This document shows, piece by piece, positions 1 to 5,729 of a stretch of DNA of 6,159 bases (position 1 is its first letter; each line of letters opens with the position of its first letter). This DNA is from Actinomycetes bacterium. GTDB lineage: Bacteria > Actinomycetota > Actinomycetes > Actinomycetales > Microbacteriaceae. The notes under the pieces were generated by a model that had not been told where the DNA came from, ran no database searches, and worked only from the letters and a program-made list of their open reading frames with translations. Location of the stretch: contig JAJYSF010000058.1 of NCBI GenBank assembly GCA_021793715.1, forward strand, positions 1 through 6,159, in the 5' to 3' direction. Both the position numbers and the translations under genes were made by a program.

Positions 1-1110
1 CACGAATCGACCGATCGCCTGCGCGAAGAACAGCGGCGTCGACGAGCTGGTCGCATAGACGCCGACGGCGAGTCGCGGCACGTCGACGCCCTCGGAGACC
101 ATCCGCACCGCGACCATCCATCGCGACGTGTTCTGCGCGAACTGCTCGATGCGTCGCGAGGCTTCGACTTCGTCGCTGAGCACGAGCGTCGGCCGCTGGC
201 CCGTGATCGTGCGCAGCAGCTCGGCGTACGCGCGTGCCGTGGACTGATCCGTCGCGATGACGAGACCGCCCGCGTCGGGCACGTGGTGGCGGATCTCCGT
301 GAGGCGCCGGTCGGCGCTCGCGAGGACGGCGGGCATCCACTCGCCCTCGGGGTCGAGCGCCGTGCGCCACGCCTGGCTCGTGACGTCCTTCGTGTTGTCC
401 TGGCCGAGGTGCGCCTCGACCTCGTCACCCATCCGAGTCCGCCACGTCATGTGCCCCGAGTACACGTGGAACAGCACGGGGCGCACGACGCCGTCTGCGA
501 GAGCGCGCGCGTAGCCGTAGTCGTAGTCGGTGACCGACGTACGCAGGCCCTTCTCATCGGGTGCGTACTCGACGAACGGGATCGGCGCGTCGTCGCTGCG
601 GAACGGCGTGCCACTCAGCAGCAGCCGGCGTGTGGCGGGCTGGTACGCGTCGCGGATCGCGTCGCCCCAGCTGAGCGCGTCGCCGCCGTGGTGCACCTCA
701 TCGAGGATGACGAGCGTGCGTGCGTCGGCGACGAGCTGGCGATGCACCCACGGCTTCACCGCGATCTGCGCGTAGGTGACCGCCGCACCGTGGAAGTGAC
801 GGGCGAGCTGCGGCGTCGCGTTGCTGAACGACGGATCGAGGCGGATCGACACGCGCGCGGCCGCGTCGGCCCACTGCGTCTTGAGGTGCTCCGTGGGGCA
901 CACGACGACGATCCGGTCGATCTCACCGGCCTGCTTGAGCTCTCGCGCGACTGTCAGCGCGAAGGTCGTCTTGCCGGCGCCGGGCGTCGCCGCGACGAGA
1001 AAGTCGCGCTTGTTCGAGTCGAAGAACGCCTCAAGTGCCTCCTGCTGCCATGCGCGCAGCCGACCAGCTGTCCCCCTGGGGGCTCGCTGTGGAAAGGACG
1101 GGCTCAGCAC
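1..1110 (-). CDS. SF2 DEAD/DEAH-box helicase (ResIII-type), C-terminus beyond window
   Basis: This is a superfamily 2 ATP-dependent helicase or translocase, 370 residues in view, still open at base 1 and so missing its C-terminus. In order I read a Walker A motif TPGAGKTT (residues 42-49), the Walker B/DEAD-box variant DEVHH (137-141), motif III SGTPF (166-170), motif V EGVDVPR (340-346) and motif VI starting QAIGRFV (364-370), where the arginine finger region is cut by the window edge. Both RecA-like lobes are therefore largely present and look catalytically intact. The GTG at 1110 is the only good start between an in-frame upstream stop and the conserved opening LRAWQQEAL (18-26). No Shine-Dalgarno is visible, but a TATCGT hexamer lies 8 nt upstream. 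Similar stand-alone helicases of about 550 residues are, as I recall, widespread in actinobacteria with no firmly assigned role. DNA repair or processing is inferred from the fold. It is divergent from the SGNH hydrolase. Confidence 0.93.
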   Translation of the reverse strand, partial: MLSPSFPQRAPRGTAGRLRAWQQEALEAFFDSNKRDFLVAATPGAGKTTFALTVARELKQAGEIDRIVVVCPTEHLKTQWADAAARVSIRLDPSFSNATPQLARHFHGAAVTYAQIAVKPWVHRQLVADARTLVILDEVHHGGDALSWGDAIRDAYQPATRRLLLSGTPFRSDDAPIPFVEYAPDEKGLRTSVTDYDYGYARALADGVVRPVLFHVYSGHMTWRTRMGDEVEAHLGQDNTKDVTSQAWRTALDPEGEWMPAVLASADRRLTEIRHHVPDAGGLVIATDQSTARAYAELLRTITGQRPTLVLSDEVEASRRIEQFAQNTSRWMVAVRMVSEGVDVPRLAVGVYATSSSTPLFFAQAIGRFV

Positions 1111-1118
1111 GGTTGTCC

Positions 1119-1124
1119 ACGATA
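1119..1124 (-). promoter_or_regulatory. Putative -10 element (TATCGT) of the helicase gene
   Basis: On the minus strand TATCGT fits the actinobacterial TANNNT -10 pattern. It ends 8 nt before the helicase GTG at 1110, so transcription would begin at or next to the start codon. No recognisable -35 is present. Confidence 0.45.
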
Positions 1125-1142
1125 GCCGCGGGGTGCGACGCT

Positions 1143-1155
1143 CATTCGCCGAATG
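1143..1155. repeat. Perfect 13-bp palindrome in a divergent promoter region
   Basis: CATTCG, a single C, then CGAATG form a perfect inverted repeat with 6-bp arms. It sits in the 108-bp gap between the divergent helicase and SGNH hydrolase genes, about 20 bp upstream of the helicase -10 and 35 bp upstream of the hydrolase -10. The position suits an operator. It is not an obvious LexA box (the actinobacterial type is built on CGAAC and GTTCG halves), and no repressor can be named. Confidence 0.4.
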
Positions 1156-1189
1156 CTCTCAGGTGGTGGCATCGACGGAGGGAAACGAT

Positions 1190-1214
1190 TAGATTTCGTG
1201 TGGCTTTGAGGAGG
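1190..1214 (+). promoter_or_regulatory. Putative -10 element and strong Shine-Dalgarno of the SGNH hydrolase
   Basis: TAGATT (1190-1195) is a plausible -10, giving a transcription start near 1202 and a leader of about 15-17 nt. GAGGAGG (1208-1214) is a strong Shine-Dalgarno 4 nt before the ATG at 1219, slightly close but convincing. This is the only gene in the window with such a ribosome binding site. Confidence 0.55.
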
Positions 1215-1218
1215 CTCC

Positions 1219-2019
1219 ATGACCCCGCACGACCCGCGCACCCCGTTCGTCTCCAACGACGACTCACACCCCTGGCGCCGACTCGTCGCGGTCGGTGACT
1301 CATTCACGGAGGGCATCGGGGACCCCGAACCCGGCGCGCCGGGCGGACACCGCGGCTGGGCGGATCGCGTCGCCGAGGTGCTCGGCGAGCAGGTGGACGA
1401 CTTCGCTTACGCGAACCTCGCCGTGCGCGGCAAGCTCATCCGCCAGATTCACGACGAGCAGCTCGACGCGGCTCTCGCCTTGAAGCCCGACCTCGTCACC
1501 CTCTGCGCGGGCGGAAACGACGTGATCCGTCCCGCCTCGGATCCGGACGAGATCGCGGAACTCTTCGAGACCACCGTCGCGCGCCTGTCGTCGTCGGGCG
1601 CCGCAGTCGTCGTCTTCACCGGCTTCGACGTCGCCTGGAATCCCGTATTCCGTCCGTTCCGCGGCAAGATCGCGATCTACAACGAGAACATGCGGGCGGT
1701 GGCCGAGCGGTACGACGCCCTCGTCGCCGATCTCTGGGCGCTCGCCGAGATCCAGGATCCGCGCTTCTGGGCGGACGACCGCCTGCACCTGAACGCGCTC
1801 GGCCACCACGAAGTCGCGCGCATGGTGCTGCGCACGCTGAACGTGCCGAACGAGCTGCAGCCAATGCGGCCGGATCCGCTGCCGGAGCGCCCGTGGCGCG
1901 CGGCTCGCCGCGACGACCTCGTGTGGGCGCGCACGCACCTCGTGCCGTGGGTGCTGCGCAGACTCCGGCACCAGTCGTCGGGCGACGGCGTCACACCGAA
2001 GCGCCCCGACTTCACCTGA
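1219..2019 (+). CDS. SGNH/GDSL-family hydrolase (esterase/lipase-like), cytoplasmic
   Basis: This 266-residue protein belongs to the SGNH/GDSL hydrolase family, which cleaves ester or acyl bonds using a Ser-Asp-His triad. Block I is GDSFTEG (26-32) with nucleophile Ser28. A candidate oxyanion glycine is Gly71 in NLAVRGK (66-72). Block III is GGND (98-101), with Asn100 completing the oxyanion hole. Block V is DRLH (187-190), supplying Asp187 and His190. All family residues are present, so it should be active. There is no signal peptide or membrane segment, which suggests a cytoplasmic enzyme, unlike the many secreted family members. After the catalytic core a basic, tryptophan-containing tail of about 60 residues (from roughly 205) follows, rich in arginine. 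The ATG is fixed by GAGGAGG at 1208-1214. The 3' end overlaps the opposing methyltransferase gene by 8 bp. The substrate cannot be read from sequence. Confidence 0.93.
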   Translation: MTPHDPRTPFVSNDDSHPWRRLVAVGDSFTEGIGDPEPGAPGGHRGWADRVAEVLGEQVDDFAYANLAVRGKLIRQIHDEQLDAALALKPDLVTLCAGGNDVIRPASDPDEIAELFETTVARLSSSGAAVVVFTGFDVAWNPVFRPFRGKIAIYNENMRAVAERYDALVADLWALAEIQDPRFWADDRLHLNALGHHEVARMVLRTLNVPNELQPMRPDPLPERPWRAARRDDLVWARTHLVPWVLRRLRHQSSGDGVTPKRPDFT

Positions 2020-2824
2020 GCGCCCAGAGCGCAACGGCGCTGGCCGCGGCGACATTGAGCGAGTCCACTCCGCCCGTCATCGGAATCACGACGGTCGTGT
2101 CCGCGGCAGCGAGCGCGCTGCGGTCGAGGCCCGGCCCCTCGGATCCCATGACGAACGCCACGCGCTCCGGGCGCTGCGCGGCGAACTCGTCCAGCGGCAT
2201 CGCCTCGTCTGTAAGCGCCATGGCCGCGATGTGGAACCCGTCCGCATGGAGCAGATCGCCCGCGTTCGGCCCATCCGTCGCGCGCCACGCGGGCAGGCGT
2301 GTCCACGGCACTTGGAAGACGGTGCCCATCGACACCCGCACCGAACGCCGGTAGAGCGGATCCGCGCATCGCGGGGTGACGAGGACGGCGTCGGCGCCGA
2401 GGCCCGCCGCGTTGCGGAAGGCGGCCCCGACGTTCGTGTGGTCGACGAGGCCATCGAGCACGAGCGCCGTGCGGGCGCCCCGCAGCACAGTCGACACCTC
2501 CGGCAGGGCCGGGCGGTGCATGGCCGCGAGCATGCCGCGGTGCACCGTGTAGCCGGTCACCGACTCAGCCACTTCGTCGGGCACGACGAACACGGGCACG
2601 TCCAGACGGCCGACGATGCGTTCGACCTCATCGAGCCATTTCTCGGCTGTCAGCACCGACCGCGGAGCATGGCCGGCGTCGATCGCGCGTGCGAGCACCT
2701 TCGCCGACTCGGCCATGTACAGCCCGCCCGCCGGTTCGAGCACACGCCGCAGCGCGACATCGGTGAGATTCCGGTAGTCGTCCAGTTGGGGGTCGCCCGG
2801 GTCCTGGATCCGCTCGAGGTGCAC
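2012..2824 (-). CDS. TrmH/SpoU-family RNA 2'-O-ribose methyltransferase
   Basis: This 270-residue SPOUT-class enzyme transfers a methyl group from S-adenosylmethionine to a ribose 2'-OH in rRNA or tRNA. An N-terminal substrate-binding region (about 1-110, beginning after HLERIQDP) precedes the knotted SpoU domain. Motif 1 is NVGAAFRNAAGLGAD (131-145) with the conserved Arg137. Motif 2 is FVMGSEGPGL (224-233). Motif 3 is IPMTGGVDSLNVAAAS (247-262), forming the deep knot and cofactor pocket. The frame is open upstream to 3310, but that extension is an arginine-rich antisense translation of the sirtuin gene, so I chose the GTG at 2824. Family N-termini begin at this point, and TACGAT lies 6 nt upstream. 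The target nucleotide is unknown, and annotation as a 23S rRNA or tRNA enzyme would be a guess. It is divergent from the sirtuin and converges on the SGNH hydrolase. Confidence 0.93.
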   Translation of the reverse strand: MHLERIQDPGDPQLDDYRNLTDVALRRVLEPAGGLYMAESAKVLARAIDAGHAPRSVLTAEKWLDEVERIVGRLDVPVFVVPDEVAESVTGYTVHRGMLAAMHRPALPEVSTVLRGARTALVLDGLVDHTNVGAAFRNAAGLGADAVLVTPRCADPLYRRSVRVSMGTVFQVPWTRLPAWRATDGPNAGDLLHADGFHIAAMALTDEAMPLDEFAAQRPERVAFVMGSEGPGLDRSALAAADTTVVIPMTGGVDSLNVAAASAVALWALR

Positions 2825-2830
2825 CTCACC

Positions 2831-2840
2831 ATCGTAGGAT
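2831..2840. promoter_or_regulatory. Overlapping bidirectional -10 elements between methyltransferase and sirtuin
   Basis: The ten bases ATCGTAGGAT read TAGGAT on the plus strand (2835-2840), 7 nt before the sirtuin GTG at 2848. On the minus strand they read TACGAT (2836 down to 2831), 6 nt before the methyltransferase GTG at 2824. The two hexamers share the central TA at 2835-2836. The whole gap is 23 bp, so neither gene can have a leader of useful length; both are predicted leaderless. No clear -35 is seen on either strand. Confidence 0.6.
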
Positions 2841-2847
2841 CGAGGGT

Positions 2848-3678
2848 GTGGCGATCCGGAGCTCTCCCGCTGACGACATCGCGCGGGCGGTCGACGTCCT
2901 CGCCGGACGCCGCATCGCGGTGCTGACCGGCGCCGGCATCTCGACCGACTCGGGGATCCCCGACTATCGCGGCGACGGCGCGCCGAGGCGCACCCCGATG
3001 ACGGCGCAGACCTATCTCGGCGATGCGCGCGCCCGAGAGCGATACTGGATCGGCTCCCATCTCGGCTGGCGTGCGTTCGCGGCGTCCGAGCCGAACGCCG
3101 GACACCGCGCCCTCGCCCGCATGGAGCGAGCGGGTGTCGTGACCGGCATCGCCACCCAGAACGTCGACAGCCTGCACCTGCGGGCGGGAAGCTCACGCGT
3201 CGTCGAGCTGCATGGCACGATGCGCCGCATCTTCTGCACGCACTGCGGCCAGGTCTTCGACCGCCGCGACATCGCGCACCGTCTCGAGCGCGACAACCCG
3301 TGGATCGCAACCCCGGACTCGGTGCCGCTCGGACCCGACGGCGACGTCGCCCCCGACGCCGTCGTCGACCTCGTGGTGCCGGACTGCACCGTGTGCGGGG
3401 GCATGCTCAAACCCGACGTGGTGTTCTTCGGCGAGTTCATCCCGGTAGGACGATTCCGCCACGCGGAGCAGCTCGTGCGCGCGAGCGACGCCCTGCTCGT
3501 CGCCGGATCCTCGCTCGTCGTCAACAGCGGGATCCGACTGGTCGAGCGGGCGCGGCGTCTCGGGCATCCAGTCGTCATCGTCAATCGCGGCGAGACGAAG
3601 GCTGACGCACGGGCGACGGCCAAGATCGACGGCGGCACGAGCGACATCCTGACCGAGCTCGCAGACGCGCTCGCCTAG
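2848..3678 (+). CDS. Sir2-family NAD-dependent protein deacylase, class II (SIRT4-like)
   Basis: This 276-residue sirtuin removes acyl groups from lysine using NAD+, releasing nicotinamide and O-acyl-ADP-ribose. The NAD-binding opening GAGISTDSGIPDYRG spans 28-42. TQNVDSLH (103-110) contains the nicotinamide-pocket Asn105 and Asp107. His122 in ELHGTM is the catalytic base. Four cysteines, Cys130 and Cys133 (CTHC) plus Cys180 and Cys183 (CTVC), form the zinc ribbon. KPDVVFFGE (188-196) and AGSSLVV near the C-terminus complete the Rossmann fold. PDYRG rather than PDFR, and the segment ARERYWIGSHLGW (62-74), resemble class II sirtuins such as human SIRT4, for which lipoamidase, other deacylase and ADP-ribosyltransferase activities are reported. 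The native bacterial substrate is not deducible. The GTG start at 2848 has no Shine-Dalgarno but has TAGGAT 7 nt upstream. It is divergent from the methyltransferase. Confidence 0.95.
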   Translation: MAIRSSPADDIARAVDVLAGRRIAVLTGAGISTDSGIPDYRGDGAPRRTPMTAQTYLGDARARERYWIGSHLGWRAFAASEPNAGHRALARMERAGVVTGIATQNVDSLHLRAGSSRVVELHGTMRRIFCTHCGQVFDRRDIAHRLERDNPWIATPDSVPLGPDGDVAPDAVVDLVVPDCTVCGGMLKPDVVFFGEFIPVGRFRHAEQLVRASDALLVAGSSLVVNSGIRLVERARRLGHPVVIVNRGETKADARATAKIDGGTSDILTELADALA

Positions 3679-3681
3679 GGT
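3676..3681 (+). promoter_or_regulatory. Putative -10 element (TAGGGT) of the histidine phosphatase gene
   Basis: TAGGGT begins with the TAG stop codon of the sirtuin gene and ends 7 nt before the GTG at 3689. The 16 bases from 3676 match the 16 bases from 2835 (sirtuin promoter and start) at 14 positions. This suggests the phosphatase has its own leaderless promoter, in addition to any read-through from the sirtuin. Confidence 0.5.
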
Positions 3682-3688
3682 CGACGGT

Positions 3689-4258
3689 GTGACAGTTATC
3701 GCACTCGTACGCCACGGCGAGACCGAATGGAACCGCGCAGGTCGCGTTCAGGGGCACAGCGACATCGCTCTCAATGACACCGGTCGCGCGCAGGCGGCCG
3801 CCGCTGGCGAGGCCCTGCGTGGCGGCGACTACACCCACCTGTTCGCCAGCCCGCTGGTTCGCGCGAAGGAAACCGCCGAGATCATCGGCCGCACGATCGG
3901 TCTCGGTGGCCCCCGCCTCCGCGAGGGGCTGCGCGAGCGCAACTACGGCGCCGCCGAGGGGCTCCTCGTCGCCGATTTCTGGCAGCGCTTCCCCGGTGGC
4001 CGGGACGTGCCGGATGCGGAGACGGTCGACGAGCTGCGCGATCGCGCCTTCGCCACGCTCGAGGAGATCGCTGACATCGCGGGCGACGACCCGGTCGTCG
4101 CCGTCGCGCACGGCGGACTCATCGGACAGATCCTGCGCCACATCACCGACGGAGAGCTTCCCCGCCCCGACGAGCGCATCGGAAACGGCTCCCAGCAGAT
4201 CATCGAGCTGACCTCCTCCGGGGCACGGGTGATCGGTTACCACGGTTCACCACGCTGA
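3689..4258 (+). CDS. Histidine phosphatase superfamily protein (phosphoglycerate mutase-like)
   Basis: This 189-residue protein has the histidine phosphatase fold. The signature LVRHGETEWN (6-15) contains Arg8 and the phospho-accepting His9. Arg58 in SPLVRAKET (54-62), Glu83 in LREGLRERNYG (77-87) as candidate proton donor, and His141 in VAHGGL (139-144) complete the phosphate pocket. The enzyme should therefore be active on a phosphomonoester. The small size and RHGETEWN form fit the cofactor-dependent mutase/broad phosphatase branch (CobC, PhoE and similar proteins). It is too short for a canonical glycolytic phosphoglycerate mutase (about 250 residues), so a phosphatase is more likely. The substrate is unknown. 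The GTG at 3689 lies 10 nt after the sirtuin stop. No Shine-Dalgarno is seen, and TAGGGT lies 7 nt upstream. It may also be co-transcribed with the sirtuin. Confidence 0.92.
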   Translation: MTVIALVRHGETEWNRAGRVQGHSDIALNDTGRAQAAAAGEALRGGDYTHLFASPLVRAKETAEIIGRTIGLGGPRLREGLRERNYGAAEGLLVADFWQRFPGGRDVPDAETVDELRDRAFATLEEIADIAGDDPVVAVAHGGLIGQILRHITDGELPRPDERIGNGSQQIIELTSSGARVIGYHGSPR

Positions 4259-4287
4259 GAACTATTCGCGCCGTGATCACCCATCGC

Positions 4288-4323
4288 GCGCACTTGCTCG
4301 CGTAACAATTGAGCATAATGTGC
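4288..4323. repeat. Imperfect inverted repeat, candidate operator upstream of the Lrp-type gene
   Basis: The left arm GCGCACTTGCTC (4288-4299) and right arm GAGCATAATGTGC (4311-4323) are inverted copies, with a perfect 5-bp core (TGCTC/GAGCA), one gap and two mismatches. They flank an 11-bp AT-rich centre (GCGTAACAATT). The right arm reaches the proposed -35 of the regulator gene. Lrp/AsnC proteins commonly bind such degenerate dyads and repress their own gene, so autoregulation is plausible. It could instead be a weak hairpin after the phosphatase gene, but no U-tract follows. Confidence 0.35.
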
Positions 4324-4350
4324 AGACAGCGCCACCTCCACTGGTACTGT
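4323..4350 (+). promoter_or_regulatory. Putative promoter of the Lrp/AsnC-family gene
   Basis: CAGACA (4323-4328, four of six matches to TTGACA) and TACTGT (4345-4350) are 16 bp apart. The -10 ends 7 nt before the ATG at 4358 and 4 nt before the GTG at 4355. The spacing favours ATG 4358 as a leaderless start. Confidence 0.5.
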
Positions 4351-4357
4351 CACCGTG

Positions 4358-4834
4358 ATGGCCACTCTCGACCACGTTGACCTCGAACTGATCGCCGCGC
4401 TCAGCGTCGATCCCCGCGCGACCGTCGTCGCGCTCGCCGAGAAGCTCGGGCTCTCGCGGAACACGGTGCAGGCGCGAATGGCGCGACTCGACGAATCCGG
4501 CGTGTTCCACTCGTTCGAACGGTCGATCTCGCCCGCGGCGCTCGGCTTCCCGTTGCAGGCCTTCATCTCGATCGGCCTGGTGCAATCGCGTCTGCCGAAA
4601 ATCACCGAAGAGCTGCGCCGCGTTCCCGAGGTCGTGCAGGTGCACGGCGTGTCGGGACAGGTCGACCTGATCGCGCTCGTCGCCTGTCGCGACGCACGGC
4701 ACCTCTTCGACGTCGACGCGCGGATCCTCTCGATCGAGGGCGTCGAGCGCACGGAGACGCGGCTCGTGATGAGCGACTCGATCCCCTATCGCGTGTCCGG
4801 CCTCATGGAGCTCGCTCGCCGCGAGGCTCGATGA
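4358..4834 (+). CDS. Lrp/AsnC-family transcriptional regulator
   Basis: This 158-residue protein has the classic two-domain Lrp/AsnC layout. An N-terminal winged helix-turn-helix (about 5-55) carries ALAEKLGLSRNTVQARMARL (25-44) as the helix-turn-helix. A C-terminal RAM ligand-binding domain (about 67-150) has the family core GVSGQVDLIALV (97-108) preceded by VPEVVQVH. These proteins form dimers and higher oligomers, and many sense amino acids; the effector here cannot be inferred. The start could be GTG 4355, one codon earlier. I prefer ATG 4358 because TACTGT ends 7 nt before it, matching the other genes here. No Shine-Dalgarno is seen. A candidate operator lies at 4288-4323. The neighbours are not amino-acid enzymes, so the target genes may lie elsewhere. 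The last 32 bp overlap the opposing alpha/beta hydrolase gene. Confidence 0.95.
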   Translation: MATLDHVDLELIAALSVDPRATVVALAEKLGLSRNTVQARMARLDESGVFHSFERSISPAALGFPLQAFISIGLVQSRLPKITEELRRVPEVVQVHGVSGQVDLIALVACRDARHLFDVDARILSIEGVERTETRLVMSDSIPYRVSGLMELARREAR

Positions 4835-5705
4835 AACGGCTGATCGCCGCGGCGGCCTCACTCGGCCGCTCGTAGTGGATCAGGTGGCCGACGTCGTCGA
4901 TCTCGACGAGCTCGGCCTGTTCGAACAGCCTGACGAGCGTGCGTTCCGCCTCGATCGGCGTGATGTCGTCCTGGACGGCGGCGACGAGGAGCGTGGGGCA
5001 GGAGATGTCCGCCGCGAACTCGCGGACGTCGTGGCTGACGCTCGCGACGAAGGCCTGTCGCAGCGTCTCGCGGTCGCTGAAGCGGGAGAAGAACCGGTCG
5101 TGCTGGTCGTGGATCCAGCGTCGCAGGGCCTTGTCGCGCGTCTTCGCCATGGCGGCGCTCATGACGCGCACGATCAGTCGCGTGCGCAGCAGCCAGGTGC
5201 CGAGGCGCTCGGGCAGCCACGCACCCAACCGGTAGTAGAACACGGCCAGCCGAGTGAGCAGACCGCGGGGACCGGCCAGCGCCGGCGCGCCGATCGGGTT
5301 GACGAGAATCAGCTTCGGCGTGGCCAGGCCGCGCGCAACGGCCGCGGCGGCCACGATCGAGCCGAAGGAGTGCCCCAGCACGATCGCTCCGGGCGCGATG
5401 CGCGCGGCGACCTCGGCGAGCCACTCGGCGTAGGCGTCGATGTCGTGGGCACGCCCCGCGATGGGTGGCGTCTCACCGAACCCCGGCAGATCGGGCATGA
5501 TCCAGCGCACGTCGGGGAGGTGCGCGACGACGGGCTCGAGGCCGTGATGGTCGCCGCGGAATCCGTGCACAGCGAGGATGGTGACGACGGCATCGTCGGA
5601 TCCATACGTCCAGTACGCGGTCTGGGTGCCGCCCGCATCGACGACGCGCCGCACGACGGGGATCCGGTCGAGCTGGTGGGCGTAGTAGGACGGCACCGCG
5701 GACAC
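4803..5705 (-). CDS. Alpha/beta-fold hydrolase
   Basis: This 300-residue protein is an alpha/beta hydrolase. The oxyanion-hole segment VHGFRGDHHG (46-55) follows strand beta-3. MPDLPGFGET (70-79) is the usual loop before the nucleophile. The nucleophile elbow GHSFGS (111-116) gives Ser113. Asp247 (or Asp246) in VQDDITP is the likely acid. His274 in DVGHLIHYERP is the catalytic base. A lid or cap of roughly 140-225 is rich in Arg and aromatic residues. No signal peptide is visible. The fold covers esterases, epoxide hydrolases, dehalogenases and C-C hydrolases. Ser as nucleophile argues against the epoxide hydrolase and dehalogenase classes, which use Asp, but the substrate is open. The GTG at 5705 has TAGACT 6 nt upstream and no Shine-Dalgarno. 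The C-terminal ten residues are encoded antisense to the end of the Lrp-type gene. Confidence 0.93.
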   Translation of the reverse strand: MSAVPSYYAHQLDRIPVVRRVVDAGGTQTAYWTYGSDDAVVTILAVHGFRGDHHGLEPVVAHLPDVRWIMPDLPGFGETPPIAGRAHDIDAYAEWLAEVAARIAPGAIVLGHSFGSIVAAAAVARGLATPKLILVNPIGAPALAGPRGLLTRLAVFYYRLGAWLPERLGTWLLRTRLIVRVMSAAMAKTRDKALRRWIHDQHDRFFSRFSDRETLRQAFVASVSHDVREFAADISCPTLLVAAVQDDITPIEAERTLVRLFEQAELVEIDDVGHLIHYERPSEAAAAISRFIEPRGERAP

Positions 5706-5711
5706 GGTTCG

Positions 5712-5721
5712 AGTCTAGGGT
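5712..5721. promoter_or_regulatory. Overlapping -10-like elements upstream of the alpha/beta hydrolase
   Basis: On the minus strand TAGACT (5717 down to 5712) ends 6 nt before the hydrolase GTG at 5705. On the plus strand TAGGGT (5716-5721) ends 8 nt before a GTG at 5730. The two hexamers share the TA at 5716-5717, as between the methyltransferase and sirtuin. The minus-strand element is well supported by position. The plus-strand one would serve the exonuclease gene with a short leader. Confidence 0.45.
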
Positions 5722-5729
5722 GCGCGTTC

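Noticed and set aside
283..1125. A 280-codon open frame on the plus strand antisense to the helicase
   Set aside because: The minus strand carries all helicase motifs in order; the plus-strand translation is Arg/Val-rich with no family signature and is a by-product of GC-rich codon bias.
1300..2055. A 251-codon minus-strand open frame antisense to the SGNH hydrolase
   Set aside because: The plus strand holds a full set of SGNH blocks and a strong Shine-Dalgarno; the antisense frame shows no motif.
2825..3310. N-terminal extension of the methyltransferase to 432 residues
   Set aside because: The extra 162 codons are antisense to the sirtuin, Arg/Ser-rich and unlike any SPOUT N-terminus. A family-like N-terminus begins at GTG 2824.
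4234..4252. Short direct repeat CGGTTACCA/CGGTTCACCA at the end of the phosphatase gene
   Set aside because: Only two degenerate copies inside codons for the C-terminus, with no partner elsewhere in the window.
4227..4282. Inverted repeat GGGTGATC (4227-4234) and GATCACCC (4275-4282) as a terminator of the phosphatase gene
   Set aside because: The loop would be 40 nt, the left arm lies inside the coding region and no U-tract follows; it is probably chance.
4309..4319. TTGAGC and CATAAT as an alternative -35/-10 pair for the Lrp-type gene
   Set aside because: They overlap each other and cannot form one promoter. TTGCTC at 4294 with CATAAT at 4314 gives a 14-bp spacer, too short.
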